A DNA stretch of 64,000 bases from Myotis daubentonii (taxonomy: Eukaryota > Chordata > Mammalia > Chiroptera > Vespertilionidae), in assembly GCF_963259705.1 (NCBI RefSeq), contig NC_081844.1:17779715-17843714 (forward strand), read 5' to 3'. The position numbers and the translations under genes were made by a program. The notes beneath the pieces were generated by a model, which did no database searches, was not told where the DNA came from, and worked only from the letters and a program-made list of their open reading frames with translations. Of this stretch, positions 34,201 to 44,229 are shown in pieces (the stretch's first letter is position 1; the number at the start of each line of letters is the position of its first letter).

Positions 34201-36704
34201 CATTGAAAAGACAGAAGCTGTATGGACCTGGCGTTCTATTTACAGGCTGGACTTGGAGACAAAAGCAATCTGTGAGAAATGTAATAATGAGTGACTGATT
34301 AGATGTAGGTGTCTAGTGAAACCAAAAAGGCAACATTGCTTGAGGTTTGGCTGTGGAGACTGTGATTACACTCGGTAATAAAGAGGAAACGGGGTTGATT
34401 TTTAGAGAATATTTGTAGAGCAGAAAGGTGGATGTGGGATGAAGTTAGGTATGATTTTAGACACTTCAAGTCTCCCAGCAGAAAGCCCAACCTCCACTCC
34501 CATTCCCTGTTGTCTTTCGGGGACCCTCTCAGTGTCCACATCTGGCCCCCCACTGCTTAGTTCCCACTCACACACTCCTTCCTAAATTCAAGTTGACCTT
34601 GTCTGGCTGGCTCATCTCAGCTCTGCTTCATGTACTGTTTTGCACTATCATTTGATTTTTTTTCACGTGCTTCTCCCAAATGTAGTTGTAACTCATGACC
34701 ACAATTTGCCTTTTACTTCCTCCATGCTGAACTGAACACAGTGCTGTTCACACTTGGTGCCCCCAACACTCCAGCCAGGTGGGAGTTGTGTAGAATGGCT
34801 CACCTTACAACTGCAGCAAACAGAAAGGGTGGGTTGGAGTGGGAGCACCAAGGGCTGGGATCCTCTCAATGCTAACATCGCTCTCAGCGGCAGCCGCCGT
34901 GAAGTACATCGCTGAAGGTGACTGTTTTGAAGAGCAATATTCATCTCAGTCAGCTACATTTAGGCTGTTTGTAAAGATATCACTCCTGTGCATGGATATG
35001 AACATATATATATTTACTGTTTTATCTGTTTGGCAATTCAGGTAAATTTTTCTTGCTCGTGTAATTCTCAGAATTGATATCCAAGTTCAAAGTTCAAACC
35101 ACGTCTTCTTTCTGACATTTTGATATTGACAATCCCCTGGGACCCTAAGAGCCATTCACCCCTATTAAATTCCTCAATCAGCAAATGCTTTTGATCTCCT
35201 TACTCAGTCAAGCACTGTTCTCTGGAGAAAAAAAAATGCAAAGTTCCCTGGGGATTGAAAGAAAGGAAGTTCAAATCCAACTGAGCTCAAATCAAGCCCT
35301 GCTCCACAGAGGAAGTAGCGCTTGAAATTACCCTGTAAAAACCGAACAAAATTTAATAGAATCGATGGGGAGGGATCTGCAGGTCCAAGAGGCATTTATC
35401 CTCAGATAAAAAGAACATGAGGTAATCTGGGTTAACCAGAACAAGGGGCATGCGCAGAAAGGCGGGTTGGAGACGTCTACACAGAGACTTGGATATCAGG
35501 GCAATGAATTTGCCTTGAATTTGGTCAACAGTGAGAAGCTATTGAGTTATGAGAACTAGATGGACAGAATTTTAAGCCCATTTGATGACTCTCCACAGTC
35601 CCTATCATTATACATGGTAGGTGATTATTAAATATTTGTTGATTGATCAGTGAACTGCCAAAGCCAGCACGGCTGGTGTCTGAATCTTTTGGAGACTTGA
35701 TTCTCTCCCCCTTTCTTCTCTGCCATTTGGGCAACATTTATTCTGGGAAATGACTCTGGCTTTAAAGACAAAGGAGAAGAAAAACTCCCAGTAAAACAGA
35801 GACCGTCAAAGCATAGCCATTTTTAAGTGGAATGATTTCTCCCTACCCAAACTTTACCGTGAGGCCCCATTAGGAGCTGCAGAGCCCCAGCATGAAAGAA
35901 CTATAAATTGCAAGGCTCCCGACATCAGGGACAGAGAGCCACAGCTCCCACCGGAGCCGGCTGGACATTCCTCCTTGCAAAGCATCCAGAGCAGATTGAA
36001 ATCCTGGCCGAGACGCTTGTGGGAAGATAGAGCTGAGGCAAAGGGCAAAGGCATTAAATAATATATAGATTTTCACAAAAGATCATGCCTGCTTAAAGAG
36101 CCAGCCGCTCATGTTGGTGGCCAGGCTCAGGAAGGACGGGCTGCACTGTTGACAGTGGGGGGTGCAGGGCTGATGCAACGGCGCAGTGGCCACGTTTAAT
36201 GGGCTTTGAAATGCCCCACGTTGAAGGTCAAAATTTCTAGGAGGACCATAAGGTCAAGACAATTTCTCTTTGTTTTGTTCGTGCACATGATAACACTTTT
36301 CCCTGCTCTAGGATACAATCATCTATCCAGCGGTATAAGTGAAAATTCCACACATGCCCACCCGACCCAGGACACTTTTCTACCGCCAACACTTCAGAAA
36401 CAAGTTCATCCATGAGATTCCCCCAATATGTGAGCGTCCTCATCCTCAGCCGTCTTCAAGAACCCCATCCCTACCAACCCTTCAGAGCTAGTGCACTTTC
36501 ATTGTTTGGAACCCTGGCCAGCATAGGGAGAGGAGGGCTGCAGGCAGCACCCATATCAGCTGCATGATTTGATTTAAGTAACTACCAGACCATTCCCCTA
36601 AGTCAAACGTTGATTTATGCTGATTGCCAAGTGAGTGGAAAAGAATGATGGCTCACTTTCATTGTAGAACCTTTCCACTTTCACAAGGAGAAAGCAGACA
36701 ATTT
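34201..36704. other. Mostly single-copy sequence
   Basis: No gene or strong repeat recognised. A conserved-looking AT-rich piece lies at 36040-36110. 'aggtgattattaaatatttg' near 35620 is an L2/MIR tail word. Confidence 0.4.
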
Positions 36705-37015
36705 AAAAAGAAAAGCAGTTTGTTCTCTACTGTTTGTCTCTTGTGTGTAAATTCCTCTGCCTCATCGTCAAGGACCTATCTCCCAATGCATGGCCCACTC
36801 TTCTACCTTCAACACAGCATGCCTACTTCTGTTTCTGTACTCACGATGTTCTCCCCTTCTCTCTGCTCTCCAAATCCATGCCACTTGAGAGCCTGGTCAA
36901 GCCCCACCTTTTCTATGAAACCAACGATATTACTCTTCCCATGAACATTCACAGACTTACCGAAGAAAGGCAAAACACTCTCATTGCTTGGGGAGTTTAC
37001 AATTTTTTTTCTCTC
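36705..37015 (+). repeat. L2 LINE fragment
   Basis: 'aattcctctgcctcatcgtc', then 'tcaagccccaccttttctat' and 'gaaaccaacgatattac' resemble the L2 3' region in sense. Diverged. Confidence 0.45.
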
Positions 37016-37029
37016 TAAATTGTGCTTTT

Positions 37030-37227
37030 TAAAAAAATATGTTTTTATTGATTTTTTTAGGGAGAGGGAGAGAAACATTGATGTAACAAAGACACGTTAA
37101 TTGGTTGCCTCCCATACGCATCCCAACTAGAGACTGAACCAGCAACAGGGGCATTGACTGGAAATTGAACCAGCGACCTCTTGGTGCTTAGGACGAAGCT
37201 CAACCGACTGAGCCACATCGGCCAGGG
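37030..37227 (-). mobile_element. Ves-family SINE, antisense, diverged
   Basis: T-rich tail complement and 'tttttagggagagggagaga' lead into the tRNA-like head, which ends 'ccgactgagccacatcggcc' and 'aggg'. It is more diverged than the other Ves copies. Target duplication is uncertain because both flanks are A/T-rich. Confidence 0.85.
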
Positions 37228-37539
37228 TTAAAGTATAATTTTTTTAAGGGGGAGAAGCCTGCCTTTTTATCTATGCCTTACAGTGAGCACTATGGCTTGC
37301 AAAGTGGAAGACCCAATGAACACTTGCTAATAATAAGACACATCTATGTGTTTAACTTATTAGCCCACAGAGGCCAGCAGAGAGCTGAGGGGGACAGTCA
37401 GCTCATTTAAAGAGTTAAGAGCCTTTAAGCTAGCCATCTACTGCCCACCCCACCACTCCATATTTTTATTTTTTATTTCATTAGTTGTTGTTATTGTGGC
37501 TGTGGCTGTTCCTTCATTCGATGATGACTGATGATATAA
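37228..37539. other. Single-copy AT-rich sequence
   Basis: Contains GAT/TGA-rich low-complexity sequence near 37510-37560. No gene. Confidence 0.4.
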
Positions 37540-37790
37540 TGATGACAATGATGATAATAATGAATACTTAATATTTACTGAGAATTTACTAAATAATCTG
37601 CCCTGTTTTTAGCACTTAACCCTTCTGGTCACATTGCAATCCCAGGAGAAGGCATCATCATTTTAATACAGAGGAAACTAAGGCAAAGAACATTAGCAAC
37701 CTGCCTGAGATCATTCAGTGAAAAGGACAGAGCTGGGATTTGAATCCAAGGAGTCGACCTCCAGAGCTGGAGCTCTGAGGGGTGTGGCAT
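37540..37790 (-). repeat. MIR SINE, antisense
   Basis: 'aatatttactgagaatttac', 'aatacagaggaaactaaggc' and 'gctgggatttgaatccaagg' show reverse-complement MIR order. Confidence 0.75.
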
Positions 37791-38375
37791 TCCTCACACT
37801 TCCCTTCACCTTGTTTGTACAGTACCTAGAATGACAGGAAAGTCATAACGCTTTCCCTGAAGGCATTCAAAATTATTTAGCACTTTATTTTTTTAAAGTA
37901 CTTTCTCCTGCATTAACTCATTTGATCTTAACAAGAGACCTCTGTGGAAAGCAGGCTAAGTGTTTCTATACTTATGAAAAGATAGGGAGATGGACTCCCT
38001 GCCTGAGAGTACAAAGTAGGTGAGTAGGGTCAGGAAGTCATGGAAACAGAAACACAGATGCCAGAGGAGAGGAAGAGCCAAGATCATACAACCCACCCTT
38101 CATTCCACAGCAAAGCAACTGAGCCATCAACAGATGATCCACTCAGGAGTGTGCCACAAGCACAACTAGAACTAAATTGTGCGACTTCTCGTCATGCTCT
38201 TCCATGGCAGCACCTTGGCCCTGAGTGTGCTCCCCAAAAATGAACAATGAAGAGGGAGTCCTGGTCAACTATGTTGGGACCTTCTATAGGCCTGGTCTGC
38301 TTCTTAGAGAGTCACAATTCCCAGGCTTTGAAAAACCATGCAAAAACATGTCATAAAATCACTTGACCAAAGAAA
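37791..38375. other. Single-copy sequence with weak MIR piece
   Basis: A second, weaker antisense MIR lies at about 37870-38050 ('cattaactcatttgatctta'). The rest to the Helitron start is unrecognised. Confidence 0.4.
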
Positions 38376-39072
38376 TCCTATCTAATAATAGACAAACATG
38401 GTAATTAACTGTAACTTTGCTACCCTTCCCATTGGCTAATCAGGGCAATATGCAAATTAACTGCCAACCAAGATGGTGGCCAGCAGCCAGGCAGCTGAAG
38501 CGAACATGAGGCTTGCTTGCTCCAGTGATAGAGGAAGCCAACGTCCCCCGCCTGCCGCTGCCGGCCTCTGAGCTGCACTCTAAGAAACAATGTTGCAATT
38601 ATAGAAGCTAAACAAGCTCCAGAAACCTGCTTTCAGCCAGCTTCAGCCTCAGAGCTTAGAGCGGCAGTCACAGCAACAATGTTTCAATTATAGAAGCTAA
38701 AAAAATCCCAGATACCTGCTTTCAGCCAGCCACAGCCTCAGAGCTGGAGCCGGGCCTCAGAGCTGGTGCCAGCTCTCATCTCCAGTGACAGCTATAGAAG
38801 GTAAATAAATACTAGAATTAAAAAAAAAAAAAAGAAAAAAGGAGAGGCTGGGAGCTTCAGTTGCCCGCCAGCCTGAAAACGGCCCACAACCCCTCACCCA
38901 GACTGGCCAGGCACACCAGTGGGGACCCCCACCCTGAAGGGAGTGTGACCAGCTGCAAACAGCCATCATCCCCTCATCCAGGCTGGCTAGGCACCCAAGC
39001 GGGACCCCCACTCTGATCCGGGACACCCTTCAGGGCAAACCAGCCGGCTCCCACCCGTGCACCAGGCCTCTA
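38376..39072 (+). mobile_element. Helitron array A, unit 1
   Basis: It starts TC after an A ('tcctatctaataatagacaa') and carries the family's 'tatgcaaattaactgccaac'. The body has a ~108-bp internal near-duplication (around 38585-38750), an A-rich stretch at 38819-38839 and a second ~75-bp duplication (38880-39020). The 3' end 'caccaggcctcta' lacks the terminal G of CTAG and runs straight into the next unit. Non-autonomous HeliBat-type; no Rep/helicase sequence. It matches 43215-43803 in reverse. Confidence 0.88.
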
Positions 39073-39548
39073 TCCTATATAGTAAAAGGGTAATATGCAA
39101 AATGACCCTAACAGCAGAAAGACTGGGAATGACTGGTCACTATGACACACACTGACCACCAGGGGGCAGGCGCTCAATGCAGGAGCTGCCCTCTGGTGGT
39201 CAGGGCGCTCTCACATGGGAGGAGCTCTGCTCAGCCACAAGCCAGGCTGATGGCTGCCAGTACAGCGGTGGTGGTGGGAGCCTCTCCCGCCTCCTCAGCA
39301 GCGCTAAGGATGTCTGACTTCAGCTTAGGCTTGCTCCCCGCTGGCAAGTGGACATCCCCCGAGGGCTGCCGGGCTGCCAGAGGGATGTCTGATTGCCATC
39401 TTAGGCCCAATCCCCCGGGGAGCAGGCCTAAGCCAGCAGGTGGTCATCCCCTGAGGAGTCCCAGACTGCGAGAGGGCACAGGCCAGGCTGAGGTACCCCC
39501 TCCTTTCTCCCCCCCGAGTGCACAAATTTTTGTGCACTGGGCCTCTAG
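39073..39548 (+). mobile_element. Helitron array A, unit 2
   Basis: Begins 'tcctatatagtaaaagggta' and ends in the canonical hairpin plus CTAG: 'gtgcacaaatttttgtgcac' hairpin region (inverted gtgca/tgcac arms) followed by 'gggcctctag'. It contains an inverted pair of CTCF-like motifs (39153-39202). The 3' module ('ggcctaagccagcaggtggt') is shared with the Helitron at 42447. Confidence 0.9.
39153..39202. promoter_or_regulatory. Inverted pair of CTCF-like motifs inside Helitron
   Basis: 'tgaccaccagggggcag' (39153-39169, plus) and 'ctgccctctggtggtca' (39186-39202, which read on the minus strand is tgaccaccagagggcag) form a 17-bp inverted repeat with one mismatch and a 16-bp spacer. Each arm contains a near-consensus CTCF core (CCACCAGGGGGC or CCACCAGAGGGC). 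It could also act simply as a hairpin. Binding is inference. Confidence 0.5.
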
Positions 39549-39823
39549 TCTTACCTAATAATAGACAAACATGTAAATTGACCATCCCTCCGCTATGCTC
39601 CCCAGCCAATCAGGAGAGTATGCAAATTAACCCAACAAAGATGGCGGTTAATTTGCATATGTAGGTGCTAAGCAGCGGAGCGAAGACTGAAGGCTCCGGC
39701 AGGAGAAGCAAAGGCCTGGGTCCCAGGTACCGGAGGAAAACTGGTGTCAGTGGAAAACTGGTGCTGGCAGCCAGGGGAAGGGAAGACCTATTGCACGAAT
39801 CTCTTTGTGCAATGGGCCTCTAG
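39549..39823 (+). mobile_element. Helitron array A, unit 3
   Basis: It starts directly after unit 2 with 'tcttacctaataatagacaa', which is closer to unit 1 than to unit 2 at its 5' end. It ends with a 'ttgcacgaatctctttgtgc' hairpin and 'aatgggcctctag', followed by host T. At 275 bp it is a short internal-deletion derivative. Confidence 0.92.
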
Positions 39824-40288
39824 TTCTTTAATAACTTCCATTAATATCCCTTTGTGGAACTGGTATTCTATGGGAGTCAATGTGGGAAATAAAGCATAAC
39901 AGTATATTGGGATACATGTATATAAATTAATTAATTCTTCTTTTCTGCTCTTGGGGTTAGATGTAAAAAGAAAATAGTGCCCCATTTTCTTTCTTTTTAC
40001 CTCTGAAACTCCCCTTCCTGCCACCATCACCAAATCTATGCATCACACTCCTCCACCCTGCAATGAAACATACATGAAAAAAACTTCACCCACTTAGATG
40101 AAATATAATAGAACATTAACTCTCTCTAAAGAAGCACCTGCATTCTTGCTTGTATACACACCACATACACACATGTGCCTTGAATTCTAGTGCTTTTTTA
40201 GATTCTTAGGGCTATCACATTATTGTATTTGTGTAAATGAGGATCATATCCCCACTGTTCCTTGGAGATTAGTTTCTAAAAAAAATGT
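39824..40288. other. Single-copy AT-rich sequence
   Basis: Nothing recognised. Confidence 0.4.
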
Positions 40289-40505
40289 ATTAGTCTGATC
40301 AGGCCATCATAACAAAATACCACAGACTAGGTGGCTTAAACAACAGAAGTGTGTCTCTCACCTTTCTGGAGGCTGGAGGTCCAAAATCAGGGTGTGGTGA
40401 GGGAGGTTTTATTTTGAGGCCTCTTCTCTTGGCTTGCAGGGGGCCACCACCTCACTGTGTGCTCACACGGCCTGCTCTTGGTTCAGTGTAGGCTGCTGGA
40501 AGGGG

Positions 40506-40570
<65 letters not shown>

Positions 40571-40758
40571 TCCTTTGAGAGTGAGACTCTGGTGTCTCTT
40601 ATAAGAACACTAAATCCTGTTGGATCCAGGCTCTACCCTAATGATCTCATTTAGTCTTAATTACTTCCTTAGGGGCCCCATCTACAAATACAGTCACACT
40701 GGGAGGAAAGGCTTCAACATATGGATTTTTCAGGGCCAGGATTCCGTCCATAACACAG
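40289..40758 (-). repeat. MaLR-type LTR, antisense, with microsatellite
   Basis: 'tgtattagtctgatcaggcc', 'taacaaaataccacagacta', 'tttctggaggctggaggtcc', 'tcttataagaacactaaatc' and the end 'tccgtccataacaca' give reverse-complement LTR order. A (GT)n(GA)n microsatellite occupies 40509-40570. Confidence 0.7.
40509..40570 (+). repeat. (GT)n(GA)n compound microsatellite
   Basis: About 21 GT units run directly into about 10 GA units, inside the antisense LTR. Confidence 0.97.
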
Positions 40759-42290
40759 ATGGAGTTTATAATGATGACAGCAAAGAAAGTCATTTTTAGG
40801 GTGACCAGAGAGATCTCAGTGGTAGACCAAATTTGATTTTAAAATCTGAAGAAAAATACTTGAACAAACTATTCACACCCTGCCGTCTCACATCTTTTTC
40901 CCAAGTTGGCGGGGTGGCGGGGGAGGGGCGGCGCGGGGAGGGGAGGGTATGAAAGAAAGTATTTCAATGAATTGTAACAACTATGCCTGAAAATTCTAAT
41001 CTTTTATGAGCTGAAGTACGGTGGCAAGTTTATATTAAGATATAAATAACTGACATTCTTTCTCCAAGCACATCTTTATGGCAAGGGAGCCTGGAAAGCT
41101 GAAGTGGAGAAGGAGTGGGCCTACCTCAGCAAGGACAGACACACACACCCCATCCCCATGCATCCGGGGAGCTAGCTGAAGGGGCCAACCACACTCTCTG
41201 GTGGCCAGAGCCCCAGGGGCCACAGCTTCCCCATCTGACCTCTGTGGCCCCCAGGCAGCACTGTGGGCAAGCGCAACCTCTCCCCTCGGCTCCAGCCCCA
41301 CTCACCTGCCAAGAGCAGCAGCCGAGCAGGAGCCAGGAGCCGAGGGAGAGAGGAAAGGGCATGTGGGTTGGAAAGGGCACCGCACTCCCAGGGGGCTGAG
41401 GGCGGCCTTCGATGTTCTAAGAAGAACCTCACTGATCACTTTCTTCCTCATTATTTCAGGATTATTGTAATTTCATGCAAACACTCCTTCTTCCCCACGC
41501 AGCTTCTGACGGCCACGGTTCTTGTTTGGTGCTGGCCCCCAGCAATGCTAATAAACGGCTTCCGGATCATTTTTATTCATTTTGCACATTTCACTCACAG
41601 TACTTCATGTGACTTATGTAGCCCCTGCAGCTCATATTTCTATTTGAATTGCAGGGCAAGTAGTGAGTTTTAACATTCCAACTGCACACACATTCTTCTT
41701 TCCCTCGAAATGAAAGATCATTTGAACTTTGAATTGCATTAGCATGACATTTTTCTACTAAATTACCCTGGCTGCACTCAACAGCCTGAAAAGAAACAAA
41801 CCTCTTTTAACTCTATAGGCTATGTGAGTGAATAAATAGCGGAAGAGATGCCACAGAGAGGAGGAGGGGCAATCTGGCAAGGCTGGGCACTCCCCCTGCC
41901 CTGGGAGCCCATCTGTGGTGCTGGCCGGGACTGGAAGCCATCCGGGTCCCACCCTTGCCAGGCTACGGTGGGTCATTAGGATGGATGGGGGAGGTTAACA
42001 GTTCCCAGCAGCAGCTGTTGCTTTGTAAAAACAATGAGGTGCTGCTTCTCCTATCGCTTTCAGAAAGCAATGCTTGCTTCTTGTTGTATTATATTCGTAG
42101 GAAATGTTCATTGTGGGAAATCGGGGAAATAGAAAAAGGCTAAAGAAGAAAATGAAAACCACCCATACTCTTACTGCTTAGACAGAGAAACTATAGCTTT
42201 TGGGTGGTATTTTCCAAATTCTTTTGAGGGAGGGTTAGAACCCTATTCAATGGTACATGTACATAGCATAATTTTATTCCCCCCTAAATT
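40759..42290. other. Single-copy region with G-rich tract and candidate conserved block
   Basis: 40909-40947 is very G-rich (several GGGG runs, quadruplex-prone). 41440-41780 is repeat-free and AT-rich with octamer- and homeodomain-like words ('taatttcatgcaaacactcc', 'gaattgcattagcatgacat'), so it is a candidate conserved non-coding element. Frames of up to 136 residues at 41035-41673 overlap on both strands and have no domain. Confidence 0.35.
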
Positions 42291-42387
42291 AAAAAAATAT
42301 AAATATATATATAATTCTAAGATATAGAATTACATATATATAATTATTATTTGAATATATATACATATATATGCATACATATATATA

Positions 42388-42446
<59 letters not shown>
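42291..42446. repeat. (TA)n-rich microsatellite
   Basis: Mostly alternating TA with a few interruptions, perfect from about 42379 except one break. It abuts the 3' end of the minus-strand Helitron. Its ends are prone to slippage and assembly error. Confidence 0.95.
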
Positions 42447-42447
<1 letters not shown>

Positions 42448-43214
42448 TAGAGGGTAATTTAGTAGAAAAATGTCTGGGACCCCTCAGGAGATAACAACCT
42501 GCTGGCTTAGGCCTGCTCCCAGGTGTCAGAGGGCAGGCCCAATCCCTAGGTGCAGCCCCTGGTCAGGCTCAGAGCAGGGGCGATTGGGGAGTTGGGGCGC
42601 CGCCCCCTGTCATGCACAGAGCAGGGCGGATCAGGAGGTTGCGATGCCACCCTCAGTCAGGCTCAGGGTAGGGCCGATTGGGGGGTTGGGGCACCGCCCC
42701 CTGTCAGACTCAAGGCAGGGTTGATGGGGAGGTTGCAGCGCCACCCCCTGTCACGCACAGAGCAGGGCCAATCAGGGGGGTTGGGGCTCGGTACCCTGTA
42801 ACGCACAGAGCAGGGCCCATCAGGGGGTTGGGGCACCACCCTCTATCACCCAGAGAGCAGGGCTGATCAGGGAGTTGGGGCGCCACCACTCTCACACTCA
42901 GGACAGGGCCGATGGGGAGGTTATGGCTCTACCCCGTCACACACAGAGCAGGGCCCATGGGGGGGGGGGGTTGGGGAGCTCCCCCCTATCATGCACAGAC
43001 CAGGGCCCATCAGGGGGTTGGGGCGCCTTCCCCTGTCACGAACAGAGCAGGGCCGATAGGGAGGTTGTGGCCCCACCCCCTGTCACACACAGAGCCACAG
43101 GGCGATCAGGGGGTTTGGGCGCTGCCCCCTGTCACGCTGATCCCGGTGCTGGGAGGCCTCATGGCTCCACTGATCCCGGTGCTGGGAGGCATATTACCCT
43201 TTTACTATATAGGG
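42447..43214 (-). mobile_element. Helitron array B, 3' unit with 47-bp minisatellite
   Basis: Read on the minus strand it starts 'ccctatatagtaaaagggta' and passes through a G/C-rich minisatellite (42540-43140). It then enters the shared 3' module 'ggcctaagccagcaggttgt', and ends CTAG before a host T. The usual ~100 bp with the terminal hairpin is missing: after 'gtcccagac' a 24-bp foreign sequence (42451-42474) joins straight to CTCTAG. Confidence 0.82.
42540..43140. repeat. 47-bp minisatellite, about 12 copies
   Basis: The unit reads roughly 'gccaccccctgtcacgcaca' + 'gagcagggccgatcaggggg' + 'ttggggc', with lengths of 45-49 bp and substitutions in every copy. Because 47 is not a multiple of 3, all three frames are sampled and long open frames (148 and 101 residues) arise by chance. 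It lies wholly within the Helitron. Confidence 0.9.
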
Positions 43215-43803
43215 TAGAGGCCTGGTGCATGGGTGGGGCCGGCTGGTTTGCTCTGAAGGGTGTCCTGGATCAGGGTGGGGGTCCCCACTGGGGTGCCTGG
43301 CCAGCCTGGGTGAGGGGATGATGGCTGTTTGCAGCTGGTCACACACCCTTCAGGGTGGGGGTCCCCACTGGGGTGCCTGGCCACTCTGGGTGAGGGGCTG
43401 AGGGCTGTTTTCAGGCTGGCGGGTGACTGAAGCTCCCAACTGCTCCTTTTTTTCTTTTTTTATTCTGGGCCAGCTTTAGCTTGAGGCTTGGCTCCAGCTC
43501 TTAGGCCTCCGCGGCTGAAAGTAGGTTTCTGGCCTTTGCTTACAATGTTGCAATCCTGCTGGCTGAAGTCCGGAGGTATCTGTTACTATGTTTCTTAAAC
43601 TGCAGGCTCAGAGGCCGGCAGCAGCAGGCGGGGAACGTTGGTTTCCTCCGTCACTGAAGCAAGCAAGCCTCATGTTAGTTTCAAGCTGCCTGGCTGCCAG
43701 CCACCATCTTGGCTGACAGTTAATTTGCATATCTCGCTGATTAGCCGATGAAAAGGGTAGCGGTCGTACGCCAATTGCCATGTTTCTCTTTTATTAGTGT
43801 AGA
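43215..43803 (-). mobile_element. Helitron array B, 5' unit
   Basis: The minus strand starts 'tctacactaataaaagagaa' after A, carries 'tatgcaaattaactgtcagc', and then the same body as unit 1 of array A (for example 'atgaggcttgcttgcttcag' and an A-rich stretch). It ends 'caccaggcctcta', again lacking the final G, directly joined to the 3' unit. Confidence 0.87.
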
Positions 43804-43807
43804 TATA

Positions 43808-43980
43808 CAGTGGGGCCTTGACTTACGAGTTTAATTTATTCCAAGACTGAGCTCGTTAAGGAGCTCGTTAAGGAGCTCGTTAATTCAAATTACTCTATCA
43901 ACTCAATGCAAAAAATCGTCAGAGAGACAGCTGCTATCTCAAAAAACTCGTTAGTCGGGACACTCGTAAGTCAAGGCCCC

Positions 43981-43984
<4 letters not shown>
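43808..43984. mobile_element. TA-flanked MITE (Tc1/mariner-like), 177 bp
   Basis: Perfect 23-bp inverted ends begin 'cagtggggccttgacttacg'. TA precedes the left end and TG follows the right, where the target TA seems to have been absorbed into the adjoining (TG)n. Inside, 'gagctcgttaag' is repeated three times in tandem (about 43849-43884). No transposase. Family not named. Confidence 0.75.

Positions 43985-44013
<29 letters not shown>
43985..44013 (+). repeat. (TG)n microsatellite
   Basis: About 14 TG units starting exactly at the MITE right end. Confidence 0.95.
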
Positions 44014-44016
<3 letters not shown>

Positions 44017-44229
44017 ATTTGGATCTTCTTTTTACCTGACATTTCTTTTGTGAGTATTTTCCCTTTTTTAAAAAAGTCAGGATTTACAATGGCTGCATTA
44101 TATTTTATCATATAAGTATATCGTAACTGATTTAATCATTTCTTTATTGGTATACGTTGATGCCATTCCGAAGATTTGTGTTTATAAACAATGTTATGGT
44201 AATCATCTTTTTGCACATATCATCTGAAG

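Noticed and set aside
42540..43140. Regular ~47-bp repeats as a CRISPR-like array
   Set aside because: There is no constant repeat with unique spacers: the whole unit varies continuously. The context is a eukaryotic Helitron.
42875..43321. 148-residue and overlapping 101-residue open frames with repeated motifs
   Set aside because: They are translations of the 47-bp Helitron minisatellite. The unit length is not a multiple of three and all frames stay open by composition.
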